Shown here piece by piece: positions 27,208 to 34,456 of a stretch of 64,000 bases of DNA. The notes beneath the pieces were generated by a model. It was not told where the DNA came from, ran no database searches, and saw only the letters and a list, made by a program, of their open reading frames with translations. Made by a program: the position numbers and the translations under genes. The stretch is taken from positions 214,982 to 278,981 of the forward strand of contig JAUJNP010000001.1 in assembly GCA_030448105.1 (NCBI GenBank), read 5' to 3'. The stretch is from Acidimicrobiales bacterium (GTDB lineage Bacteria > Actinomycetota > Acidimicrobiia > Acidimicrobiales > Iamiaceae). How positions within the stretch are numbered: position 1 is the stretch's first letter; every line of letters begins with the position of its first letter.

Positions 27208-28430
27208 CGCCCCGCCTCGCCCTCGGGGCCGGGGGCCGGCTCGGGGCGCAGCAGGCCCTCGGCGACCAGGCGCCGGGCCAACACGAGGCGTCCGTCGTGG
27301 TCCAGGTGCGATGACAGGGCCTCGACCGTGAGGTGGTCGGCGTCGAGCAACCGGGCCAGGGCAGGGGCCACGCGGGCCGGGAACCGAACGGTGCGGTCCG
27401 GGGCATGGAGGACGACGTGGTCGCCGGCCTCGACGAGGCGCAGGGCGGCCCGCGGGTGGCGGTGGGTGAGCACGGTCGCATCGTTCAGCGTGGCCATGGC
27501 CGCCGCCAGCATCCCTCGGTGATGGCCGGCGAGGGCCCGCTGATGGGGGGCGGGGTCGAAGGCGGCCAGCTCGGCCAGGTCCTGGGTGTCGACCCATTGG
27601 TGGACGAGGCGCCGGAAGTGGTCGACGTCGGCGGCGCCCGGCGCCGCCGGCACCGCCGCCCGGAACCGGGGGTCGTCAGCCGCCCGGGCCACCAACGCCT
27701 CGAAAACTCCGTGCCACGTCCGGGAGCGCACGCCGATGGTGATGTGCAGCGAGTGCTCGCTGGTGGTCCAGGCCCGGTGGAGGTGGCCACGGGGCACGAA
27801 CAGGCTGTCGCCGGGGCACAGGGTGGACTCCACCTGCGGCGGGCCGAGCGCCTCGGGGGCGCTGGGCCCGTCCCCGCCGGTGTCGGGAGCCGGGGCGGAC
27901 CAAGGTTGGGTGGCGAGCGGGTCGGCGAAGGCCGGCGGGAACACCTCCCACCGCTTGGCTCCGGCCACCTGGAGGGCGAAGACGTCGTGGGTGTCGTAGT
28001 GCAGGGCCAGCCCCCGCGCCGAGCGGGGCGACAGGTAGGCGTTGGCCTGGACCGGGTGGCCGAGCTCGGCGCTGAGGTCGCCGCACAGTGCCGCCAACGG
28101 CGGCCAGAAGGTGTGCATCGACTGGAACACGAGGGTGGCGCCCCGCCGGAAAGCGTCGAGGGCCAGCGCCGGGTCCACCAGGTCGTCCACGCTCCGGCCA
28201 CCGACGCGGCGGCGGGTGGTGAACTCCTGGCGCGGCACCGAGGAGCCGTCGCGCACCAACCGCAGGTGGGGATGGCGCAGGCCGCCCGTGGTGAGCAGCC
28301 GGTCGGCGTCCGCCGGCGAGAACAGGTCGGCGAAGGCGCGGCCGGATGGGTCGCAGCCCAAGGCGGGGACGGACCCGCAGCGGTCGACCCCCAGGCAACG
28401 GTGGAGCGCTCGGGTGGAAACCTCGTTCAG
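27204..28430 (-). CDS. JmjC/cupin-type 2-oxoglutarate oxygenase
   Basis: About 408 residues, related to ribosomal oxygenases such as YcfD and to cupin-like hydroxylases. Fe(II) ligands are seen as HYD in ALHYDTHDVFALQVAGAKRW (about residues 144-146) and a later His in EHSLHITIGVRS. The C-terminal half is a winged-helix-like region as in the ROX family. No ATG or GTG precedes the conserved start (RALHRCLG, FADLFSP). A TTG at 28361 would cut it off, whereas a CTG at 28430 overlaps the stop of the upstream Asp-rich peptide as CTGA. I prefer the CTG. Such enzymes hydroxylate amino-acid side chains, so the adjacent peptide is an obvious candidate substrate. Confidence 0.78.
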   Translation of the reverse strand: MNEVSTRALHRCLGVDRCGSVPALGCDPSGRAFADLFSPADADRLLTTGGLRHPHLRLVRDGSSVPRQEFTTRRRVGGRSVDDLVDPALALDAFRRGATLVFQSMHTFWPPLAALCGDLSAELGHPVQANAYLSPRSARGLALHYDTHDVFALQVAGAKRWEVFPPAFADPLATQPWSAPAPDTGGDGPSAPEALGPPQVESTLCPGDSLFVPRGHLHRAWTTSEHSLHITIGVRSRTWHGVFEALVARAADDPRFRAAVPAAPGAADVDHFRRLVHQWVDTQDLAELAAFDPAPHQRALAGHHRGMLAAAMATLNDATVLTHRHPRAALRLVEAGDHVVLHAPDRTVRFPARVAPALARLLDADHLTVEALSSHLDHDGRLVLARRLVAEGLLRPEPAPGPEGEAGR

Positions 28431-28633
28431 CTGGCGCCGTCGGTTCCGTCGGCGTCGGTGCCGTCGGTGCCGTCGGCGTCGCTCCCGTCGGTGCCGTCGG
28501 TTCCGTCGGCGTCACTGCCATCGGTGCCGTCCGCGTCGGTGCCGTCGGTGTCATCGGTGAGGGCGGAGCGCAGCGGAGCGGTCGCAAGGAGATCCGTGCG
28601 GATCTCGTCGTCGGTGAGGGTGGTGGGAGCCAT
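28427..28633 (-). CDS. Small Asp-rich repeat peptide
   Basis: 68 residues. An N-terminal part of about 27 residues (MAPTTLTDDEIRTDLLATAP and on) looks like an amphipathic leader. The C-terminal 41 residues are built from DGT, DADGT and DGS units, with 15 Asp. Codons for the repeated residues vary at the third base (GAC/GAT, GGC/GGA/GGG, AGC/AGT) while the protein pattern is kept, which argues that it is translated and selected. It starts 10 nt after the gatA stop and its stop overlaps the start of the JmjC gene. It could be the substrate of that oxygenase (RiPP-like precursor) or a metal-binding peptide. I know of no described family. Confidence 0.62.
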   Translation of the reverse strand: MAPTTLTDDEIRTDLLATAPLRSALTDDTDGTDADGTDGSDADGTDGTDGSDADGTDGTDADGTDGAS

Positions 28634-28643
28634 GGGTGCCGGT

Positions 28644-30125
28644 CTACCGGCTGGCACCGAGGGGGTCAACGCCGCCGCCGCCGCCCGCCGCCTCGAGGGC
28701 GGCCGCCACCCGGAACATCCGCGCCTCCTCCAGCGCGGGGGCGAGCACCTGCACCCCCACCGGCAGCCCGTCGTCGCCCGTCCCGAAAGGTACCGAGATC
28801 GCCGGTTCCCCCGACAGGTTCGACGGGATGGTGCACACGTCGTTCATGTACATGGCCATCGGGTCGGCCGTCTTGTCGCCGAGCGGGAAGGCGGTGGTGG
28901 GCGAGGTCGGCGCCAGCAGCACGTCGAACCGCTGGTAGGCGGCGGCGAAGTCGCGGGCGATCAGGGTTCGCACCCGCTGGGCCTTGCCGTAGTAGGCGTC
29001 GTAGTACCCCGCCGAGAGGGCGTAGGTGCCCAGCATGATGCGTCGCTTCACCTCGGCGCCGAAGCCGGCGGTGCGGGTGGCCACCATCATCTCGGCGGTG
29101 GTAGGGGCGTCCACCCGGAGGCCGTAGCGCACGCCGTCGAAGCGGGCCAGGTTGCTCGACGCCTCGGCGGGGGCGATCAGGTAATAAGCCGACAGGCCGA
29201 AGATGGCGGCCGGCACCGACGCCTCCTCCACGGTGGCGCCGGCGGCGGCCAGCGCGTCGGCCGCCTCCCGGGTGCGGGCAGCCACGTCGGGGGCGATGCC
29301 CTCTGCCATGAGCTCGCCCACCAGGCCCACCCGCAGGCCCTCCACGCCGCCGTCGAGGTCGGCGGACAAGGAAGGCACGGCCTCGGGGATGGAGGTGGCG
29401 TCGTGGGGATCGTGGCCGGCGATGACCTCGAGGAGCACCGCGCTGTCGGCCACCGTGCGGGCGAAGGGGCCGATCTGGTCGAGCGACGACGCGAACGCCA
29501 CCAGCCCGTATCGGCTCACCCGCCCGTAGGTCGGCTTCACCCCGACCACGCCGCACAGGGCGGCGGGCTGGCGGATGGACCCGCCGGTGTCCGAGCCGAG
29601 GGCCAGCGGCGTGAAGCCGGCGGCCACCGCCGCCGCGCTCCCGCCCGAGGAGCCCCCGGGCACCCTGGTGGGGTCGCAGGGGTTGCGGGTGGCGCCGAAG
29701 GCGGAGTTCTCGGTGGAGCTGCCCATGGCGAACTCGTCGAGGTTGGTCTTGCCTACGGCGATGGCCCCGGCCGCCCGCAACCGCTCCACCACGGTGGCGT
29801 CATAGGGCGGTCGCCAGCCCTCGAGGATGCGCGACGAGCAGGTCGTGGGCACGCCGCGGGTGCACAGGTTGTCCTTGAGGGCGACGGGCACACCGACCAG
29901 CGGGCCGGGGTCCTCGCCCTTGGCCACCCGGCGGTCGATGTCGGACGCCGTCGCCCGGGCCTCCTCCGCCATCACGTGGTTGAACGCCCGGACCACGCCG
30001 TCGGCCGCCTCGATGCCGGCCAGCGACTCTTCGAGGACCTCCGCCGCCGAGCGCTCCCCCGACCGCACGGCGGCGGCCAGCTCGACCGCGGTGCCGGCCC
30101 GATCCGCGGGCCCAGCCGGGCTCAC
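28644..30125 (-). CDS. gatA: Asp-tRNA(Asn)/Glu-tRNA(Gln) amidotransferase subunit A
   Basis: 493 residues, normal for GatA, the amidase that takes ammonia from glutamine. The Ser-cisSer-Lys triad is visible: Lys in VALKDNLC, Ser in [15 protein letters not shown], and the nucleophile in [12 protein letters not shown]. The GTG at 30125 overlaps the gatC stop as GTGA. Downstream, only 10 nt separate it from the Asp-rich peptide, so that cluster probably rides on the gatCA transcript. Confidence 0.96.
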   Translation of the reverse strand: MSPAGPADRAGTAVELAAAVRSGERSAAEVLEESLAGIEAADGVVRAFNHVMAEEARATASDIDRRVAKGEDPGPLVGVPVALKDNLCTRGVPTTCSSRILEGWRPPYDATVVERLRAAGAIAVGKTNLDEFAMGSSTENSAFGATRNPCDPTRVPGGSSGGSAAAVAAGFTPLALGSDTGGSIRQPAALCGVVGVKPTYGRVSRYGLVAFASSLDQIGPFARTVADSAVLLEVIAGHDPHDATSIPEAVPSLSADLDGGVEGLRVGLVGELMAEGIAPDVAARTREAADALAAAGATVEEASVPAAIFGLSAYYLIAPAEASSNLARFDGVRYGLRVDAPTTAEMMVATRTAGFGAEVKRRIMLGTYALSAGYYDAYYGKAQRVRTLIARDFAAAYQRFDVLLAPTSPTTAFPLGDKTADPMAMYMNDVCTIPSNLSGEPAISVPFGTGDDGLPVGVQVLAPALEEARMFRVAAALEAAGGGGGVDPLGASR

Positions 30126-30427
30126 GGGGCTTCGCCGAGGATGGGCGGCACCCGGAAGCGTTGGTCCTCGGCGGCGGGAGCGGCGGCCAGCACCTCGTCG
30201 ACGTCGACGGTGCCGCTCACCACGTCGGGCCGAAGCACGTTGGCCAGCGGGTAGGGGTGGGTCATCGGGGGGACGTCGGCCACGTCGAGGGCCTCCACGT
30301 CGGCGGCGTGGTCGAGCACCGCCGCCAGCTGCCCGGTGAACGTGTCCAGCTCGTCGTCGTCGAGGGCCAGGCGGGCCAGGCGGGCCACGTGGGCCACGTC
30401 GTCCCGGGTGATGCGCTCCGCGGCCAT
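30122..30427 (-). CDS. gatC: Asp-tRNA(Asn)/Glu-tRNA(Gln) amidotransferase subunit C
   Basis: 101 residues. [19 protein letters not shown] and [20 protein letters not shown] are typical GatC. It wraps GatA and GatB together. The ATG at 30427 is chosen over an upstream in-frame start because it lies 7 nt after a TACCAT box, inside which the longer form would begin. Confidence 0.94.
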   Translation of the reverse strand: MAAERITRDDVAHVARLARLALDDDELDTFTGQLAAVLDHAADVEALDVADVPPMTHPYPLANVLRPDVVSGTVDVDEVLAAAPAAEDQRFRVPPILGEAP

Positions 30428-30434
30428 GGCCGGC

Positions 30435-30440
30435 ATGGTA
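30435..30440 (-). promoter_or_regulatory. Leaderless-type -10 box (gatCA operon)
   Basis: TACCAT on the minus strand lies 7 nt before the gatC ATG. Confidence 0.55.
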
Positions 30441-30458
30441 CGCACGGGCCCGTGATCG

Positions 30459-30504
30459 CTTCTACGTGCGGGAAACGCCCGTGAAGGGCACGTTTCGCAC
30501 GAAG
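30459..30504 (-). terminator. Hairpin after the PknH-like kinase gene
   Basis: GTGCGAAACGTGCCC and GGGCGTTTCCCGCAC pair around a 5-nt loop with small bulges, with CTTC/GAAG outside. It sits between the kinase stop (30531) and the gatC promoter. There is no T-tract, so termination is a guess. Confidence 0.4.
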
Positions 30505-30530
30505 AAGCCGCCCCACGGCTAGGCGCTGGG

Positions 30531-32129
30531 CTAAAGGCGGCCGAGCGCCGCCCTCGCCAGGGCTTCGGCGTGGTCGGCCTGGTCGAGGAGGTCGCCGGTC
30601 ACGATGACCACCAGCACCACCTCGCCCCGACGGGCGAGGATCCAGGCGGCGTCGGCCGGTCCGCCGGTGGTGGACACGTCGGGGGGCGCGTCGTAGACCA
30701 GGACCAGTGCCTCATCGGTTCCCGGCAGGTCGCCCACCGGGCCGGTGCTGAACCCGCAGGTCTCCGCCGCCTGGCCCACCTCGGCGACGAAGCGCCGGGC
30801 AGCCGCCGACCCGGCGAAGCGGCTGACCTCCTGGCCCACCGACTGGAGGGTGGTGAGGCCGTCGCCGGCGTCCCACCCCCGGGCCGCCTCCCCGGCCAGG
30901 CCGACGGCGCGGATGGGTTGGCCACGGCAGGGCGCGGTGATGTCGGCCCGGACGCTCGTGAAGAGGCGGCCGCCGCCCTCGGCGCGGGGGATGGGACCGA
31001 CCTCGGCGGCGACGGCGGCGTCGGGCAGGAGGGCGGGCGCCAGGCCGGGGTCGGTGGGCAGCGTGCCGAGCGGCACCGAGTCCGGATCGATGGTGACGCG
31101 GGGGCCACTGGAGCGGCGCTCGTCGTCGCCCCCGCCCACCGCCACCAGCGCGGCGGTCAGCGCCCCCACCAACAGGACCGAGCCCAGCACGGCGGCCACC
31201 ACCCACCGTCGCCGGCGGGTGGGACGCGCCGGCGGCGCTCGGGGAGCGGCAACCGGACCCGGTGCGCCGGCCGCCAGGGCGGCGAAGCGGTCGCGCACCT
31301 CGGCCGCCGACCGGGGACGCAGAGCCGGGTCGCGGGCCAGGAGCTGCTCTATCAGCGCGACCACGCCCGGCGGGCCGGCGAGGGGGGGCGGCGGGCGGCC
31401 GTCGACCCGCAGCATGGCCAGCAGCGGCGCATCGGCGCCCAGCTCGAGGAAGGGGTGGTGCCCCGATGCCGCCGAGTACAGGGTGAGGCCCAGGCTGTAC
31501 AGGTCGCTCAACGGCGTGGCCGGCCCTCCGGCCAGCACCTCGGGAGCGGCGAAGGAGACGGTGGCGGCCACCACGCCGCTGGCGGTGTGGGCGTGGTCGA
31601 CCAGGCGGGCGATGCCGAAGTCGGCCAGGAGGAACCGCCCGTGCCGGTCGACCAGCACGTTGGCCGGCTTCACGTCGCGGTGCAGGACGCCGGCGGTGTG
31701 GGCGGCGTGGAGGGCGTCGCCGACCTGCTGCCCGAGGCGCACCACTTCGTCCCAGCTCAGCGGGCCCCGCGTGTCGAGCCGGTCCTGCACCGACCCTGCC
31801 GGGTGGTGCTCCATGGTGAGGAAGGGCTGGCCCAGGCGGGTGGTGCCGGTGTCGTGGACAGTGACCACGTGGGGGTGCCACGACAGCGACCCCACCGCCC
31901 GGCACTCACGCTCGAAGCGGGCGAGGGCGGAGGGGTCGGTCAGCGCCGGTGAGCCGAGGATCTTGACCGCCACCAGGCGCCCGAGGGCGACCTGGCGGGC
32001 CAGGTACACCGCCGACGACCCTCCCCGCCCGAGGCGGCCGAGCAGCTCGTGGCCGGGGACGTCGCCCTCGGGCGGCGAGGAGGAGGTGGCGGGTCGGGTG
32101 CTGGGATGCAGGGTGGGTTCTTCAGGCAC
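30531..32129 (-). CDS. PknH-like receptor Ser/Thr protein kinase
   Basis: 532 residues. Kinase domain about 25-290: GRGGSSAVYLA, VAVKIL, HRDVKPANVL, DFGIARLVD, APEVLAGG. A basic segment RPTRRRRW and one membrane helix (about 317-340) follow. The outside domain of about 190 residues contains [17 protein letters not shown], two Cys (APCRGQP, AETCGFS) and SVGQEVSRFAGSAAARRFV, which matches the PknH-type sensor domain. The GTG at 32129 overlaps the end of the esterase gene by 8 bp, so it is expressed with esterase and ferredoxin. Confidence 0.93.
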   Translation of the reverse strand: MPEEPTLHPSTRPATSSSPPEGDVPGHELLGRLGRGGSSAVYLARQVALGRLVAVKILGSPALTDPSALARFERECRAVGSLSWHPHVVTVHDTGTTRLGQPFLTMEHHPAGSVQDRLDTRGPLSWDEVVRLGQQVGDALHAAHTAGVLHRDVKPANVLVDRHGRFLLADFGIARLVDHAHTASGVVAATVSFAAPEVLAGGPATPLSDLYSLGLTLYSAASGHHPFLELGADAPLLAMLRVDGRPPPPLAGPPGVVALIEQLLARDPALRPRSAAEVRDRFAALAAGAPGPVAAPRAPPARPTRRRRWVVAAVLGSVLLVGALTAALVAVGGGDDERRSSGPRVTIDPDSVPLGTLPTDPGLAPALLPDAAVAAEVGPIPRAEGGGRLFTSVRADITAPCRGQPIRAVGLAGEAARGWDAGDGLTTLQSVGQEVSRFAGSAAARRFVAEVGQAAETCGFSTGPVGDLPGTDEALVLVYDAPPDVSTTGGPADAAWILARRGEVVLVVIVTGDLLDQADHAEALARAALGRL

Positions 32130-32874
32130 CGCTGACCCGGCGGGCGAAGGCGACGGCCCGCTCCTCCACCAGCTGGCGGTCGTGGTCGAGGGTGGCGACG
32201 TGGAAGCTGCGCTCGAGGGTGACCCGTTCCACCGGACCGGACACGCCGGCGGCGATCATGTCGCTGTTGGCCGGATCGACCACGTGGTCCTGGGGGCTCG
32301 TCATCACCAGCACGGGGCAGGCGATGGCGGCCAGGCGGTCGGCGAACGTATCGGCCGCGTCGAAGAGGGAGAGCAGCGGTCGCAACGGCGTCTGGGGGTA
32401 GGCCGACTCCACCACGTCGGGATCGGCGATGTCCGAGCCGATGCCGTCCATCAGCTCCTGGCCGCTGGCGAGCATGGCTTCCACGCCCTCGCGCATGCCA
32501 TCGGGCGCGCTCACCACGGCGTTGATGCAGACGATGCCGGCGATCTCGGGGTGCTCGGCGGCCAGCCACACGGTGAGGGCGCCGCCCATCGAGAGGCCGA
32601 CCACCACGACCGTGTCGCACCGGGCAGCCAGCGCGCGGTAGGCGTCCTCGGCGCAGCCGGCCCAGTCGGCCCAACCGGTGGGGATCATGTCGTCCACCAC
32701 GGTGCCGTGGCCCGGCAGCCGGGGCAGCTCCACGGTGAAACCCGCGCCGGCCAGGGCCTCGGCCACGCCCCGCATCGACGCCGGGTTCCCGGTGAAGCCG
32801 TGCAGCACGAGGGCGCCGTGGGGACCCCCGGGGGCGGAGAACGGCTCGGCCCCGGGGAGCACGGGTGCGGTCAT
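32122..32874 (-). CDS. Alpha/beta hydrolase, Est30-type carboxylesterase
   Basis: 250 residues. ALVLHGFTGNPASMRG is the oxyanion region, GLSMGGAL the nucleophile elbow, Asp in TSPQDHVVDP, and His in SFHVATLDHD. This matches the Est30/monoacylglycerol-lipase group. The ATG at 32874 lies 10 nt after the ferredoxin stop, next to GAGGC. It is the middle gene of ferredoxin - esterase - kinase, opposite a TetR regulator. Confidence 0.9.
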   Translation of the reverse strand: MTAPVLPGAEPFSAPGGPHGALVLHGFTGNPASMRGVAEALAGAGFTVELPRLPGHGTVVDDMIPTGWADWAGCAEDAYRALAARCDTVVVVGLSMGGALTVWLAAEHPEIAGIVCINAVVSAPDGMREGVEAMLASGQELMDGIGSDIADPDVVESAYPQTPLRPLLSLFDAADTFADRLAAIACPVLVMTSPQDHVVDPANSDMIAAGVSGPVERVTLERSFHVATLDHDRQLVEERAVAFARRVSGA

Positions 32875-32884
32875 GAGGCCTCGA

Positions 32885-33190
32885 TCAGCGGTAGGGGTCG
32901 TCGGTGGCGGGCTCGTCCCACCATTCGGCGGGAGCCGGAGACCACTCCGGGTCGGGGTAGATGCAGTCCACCGGGCAGGGGTCCAGGCACTTGTCGCAGC
33001 CCGAGCACAGCTCGGGGATGATCACGACGTCGATCCCGTGGTTGAAGATGGCCCCGAACTGGGGCGGGCAGTGGCGCAGGCAGGCGTCGCAGTTGATGCA
33101 CTCCGACATCTCGATCCGCATCGGGGCCTGCTGCCACTTCGGGTTGCGTTCCCGGCCCTCGATGCGCTCGCTCCGCCTGGTCGCGGCCAT
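32885..33190 (-). CDS. Ferredoxin with two [4Fe-4S] motifs
   Basis: 101 residues. CINCDACLRHCPP and CSGCDKCLDPCPVDC each match the CxxCxxCxxxCP cluster pattern. An N-terminal extension of about 27 residues is basic. Its partner enzyme is unknown. The ATG at 33190 lies 6 nt after TAGGCT. The palindrome at 33219-33234 overlaps its expected -35 region, so the divergent TetR regulator may control it. Confidence 0.92.
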   Translation of the reverse strand: MAATRRSERIEGRERNPKWQQAPMRIEMSECINCDACLRHCPPQFGAIFNHGIDVVIIPELCSGCDKCLDPCPVDCIYPDPEWSPAPAEWWDEPATDDPYR

Positions 33191-33196
33191 GGCGCC

Positions 33197-33202
33197 AGCC
33201 TA
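33197..33202 (-). promoter_or_regulatory. Leaderless-type -10 box (ferredoxin operon)
   Basis: TAGGCT on the minus strand lies 6 nt before the ferredoxin ATG. Confidence 0.55.
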
Positions 33203-33218
33203 GGGCCCGCCCGGGTGA

Positions 33219-33234
33219 TTGACCCAGCGGTCAA
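33219..33234. promoter_or_regulatory. Operator-like palindrome TTGACC-cagc-GGTCAA
   Basis: A perfect 6+4+6 inverted repeat in the 63-bp gap between the ferredoxin operon and the TetR gene. It covers the expected -35 region of the ferredoxin promoter. Probably the TetR binding site (inference). Confidence 0.65.
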
Positions 33235-33253
33235 GGTCTGGTCGACTGCGGGC

Positions 33254-33967
33254 ATGGCCCAGGCCCGCCCCCGCGCCTCCGAGGGCGGCCCCGACGACAG
33301 CCGGCGGCTGACCGCCCAGGGCCAGGAGCGCAAGCAGCAACTGCTCGACGGAGCGGCCGAGCTGTTCGCCGAGCGGGGCTACGCCGACACCCGGGTGATC
33401 GACATCGTCCGCCACGCGGGCGTGGCCAAGGGCCTCTTCTACTGGTACTTCGAGAACAAAGAAGCGCTGTTCCGCGAGCTGGTCGAGCACAACCGCCAGC
33501 GCCTGCGGGCCACGCAGGGGGCGGCCATGGACCCCGGGAGCGGCCCGCTCCTGCAGATCCGCCAGGGCACCGAGGCGTCGATGGCGTTCATGTCGAGCCA
33601 GGCCCACTTCTTCGCGCTGCTCGAGGTGGAGAACCTCGACAAGCAGTTCGCCGACGTGCTCCGGCGGGGCACCGAGGTCCACGCGCGCGACGTCGCCACC
33701 CTGGTGCGGGCCGGGATCGACAACGGCTCCATCCGCGACGAGGACCCGATGCTCCTGGCCTACGGGGTGGTCGGCGCGGTCGGCTCCTACGGCCACTTCC
33801 ACCGCACCGGCCGCCTCGAGCTGCCGGTGGCCGAGCTGGCCGCCTTCGTAGGCCGTTTCGTGGTCTGCTCCCTCGCCGCCGACGAGTCGATCGCCCGGCG
33901 CGTCCTCGCCGAACCTTCTTGCACTCACGTTGCAGCTTCGGGGTCGCGGGGGCGGGTGCCCGAGTAG
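33254..33967 (+). CDS. TetR-family regulator
   Basis: 237 residues. The DNA-binding domain is clear: LLDGAAELFAERGYADTRVIDIVRHAGVAKGLFYWYFENKEALF. The C-terminal ligand domain is not assigned, though LLEVENLDKQFADVLRRG resembles regulators of lipid metabolism. ATG at 33254 was chosen because a longer start would run through the operator. Divergent from ferredoxin - esterase - kinase, with a palindromic site between, which suggests it represses that operon and itself. Confidence 0.9.
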   Translation: MAQARPRASEGGPDDSRRLTAQGQERKQQLLDGAAELFAERGYADTRVIDIVRHAGVAKGLFYWYFENKEALFRELVEHNRQRLRATQGAAMDPGSGPLLQIRQGTEASMAFMSSQAHFFALLEVENLDKQFADVLRRGTEVHARDVATLVRAGIDNGSIRDEDPMLLAYGVVGAVGSYGHFHRTGRLELPVAELAAFVGRFVVCSLAADESIARRVLAEPSCTHVAASGSRGRVPE

Positions 33968-34009
33968 GGTGCCGCCGTCAGCGAGCACACAGACCCGGAG
34001 GAGCCGAGC

Positions 34010-34420
34010 GTGGCCAAGTTCTTGAGCGACGAGTGGATGACCGAGGCCGAGAAGATCCGCAGCGAGTTCGAGGGTCAGGGCAGCCCGCCGGCCCACAAGG
34101 TGCGGATGAACATGGTCATCACCGACTGCCCGCCCGAGGCCAGCGCCGACGGAACCGTGAACGCCCACATGGACAGCTCCGAGGGCCAGATGCAGATGGA
34201 CAAGGGGCACCTGGAGAACCCCGAGCTCACCGTCACCGTCGACTACGAGACGGCCAAGGCCATCTTCGTGGACCAGAACCCCCAGGCCGGCATGCAGGCG
34301 TTCATGGCCGGCAAGGTGAAGGTGCAGGGCGACATGACCAAGCTCATGGCCATGCAGCAGGGCGTTCCTGACCCCACCCAGCAGCAGATCGCCGCCCGCA
34401 TCAAGGAGATCACCGACTGA
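34010..34420 (+). CDS. SCP2 sterol-carrier domain protein
   Basis: 136 residues forming one SCP2 domain: WMTEAEKIRSEFEG at the start, DYETAKAIFVDQNPQAGMQAFMAGKVKVQGDM at the core, where lipid is bound. Such stand-alone proteins bind fatty acyl-CoAs or sterol-like lipids. The GTG at 34010 follows GGAGGAG. TAGGGT at 33964-33969 may be its -10 box. Confidence 0.9.
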   Translation: MAKFLSDEWMTEAEKIRSEFEGQGSPPAHKVRMNMVITDCPPEASADGTVNAHMDSSEGQMQMDKGHLENPELTVTVDYETAKAIFVDQNPQAGMQAFMAGKVKVQGDMTKLMAMQQGVPDPTQQQIAARIKEITD

Positions 34421-34456
34421 CCGGCTGACCGGCCGACCTGGCGCTGGGCGACCGCC

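Noticed and set aside
28359-28361. TTG as start of the JmjC gene
   Set aside because: It would remove the conserved N-terminal helix; the CTGA overlap fits better, though not proven.
28427-28552. Repeats at 28.4 kb and 39.9 kb as CRISPR arrays
   Set aside because: Units of 9-15 bp without spacers, in frame with coding sequence; no cas genes.
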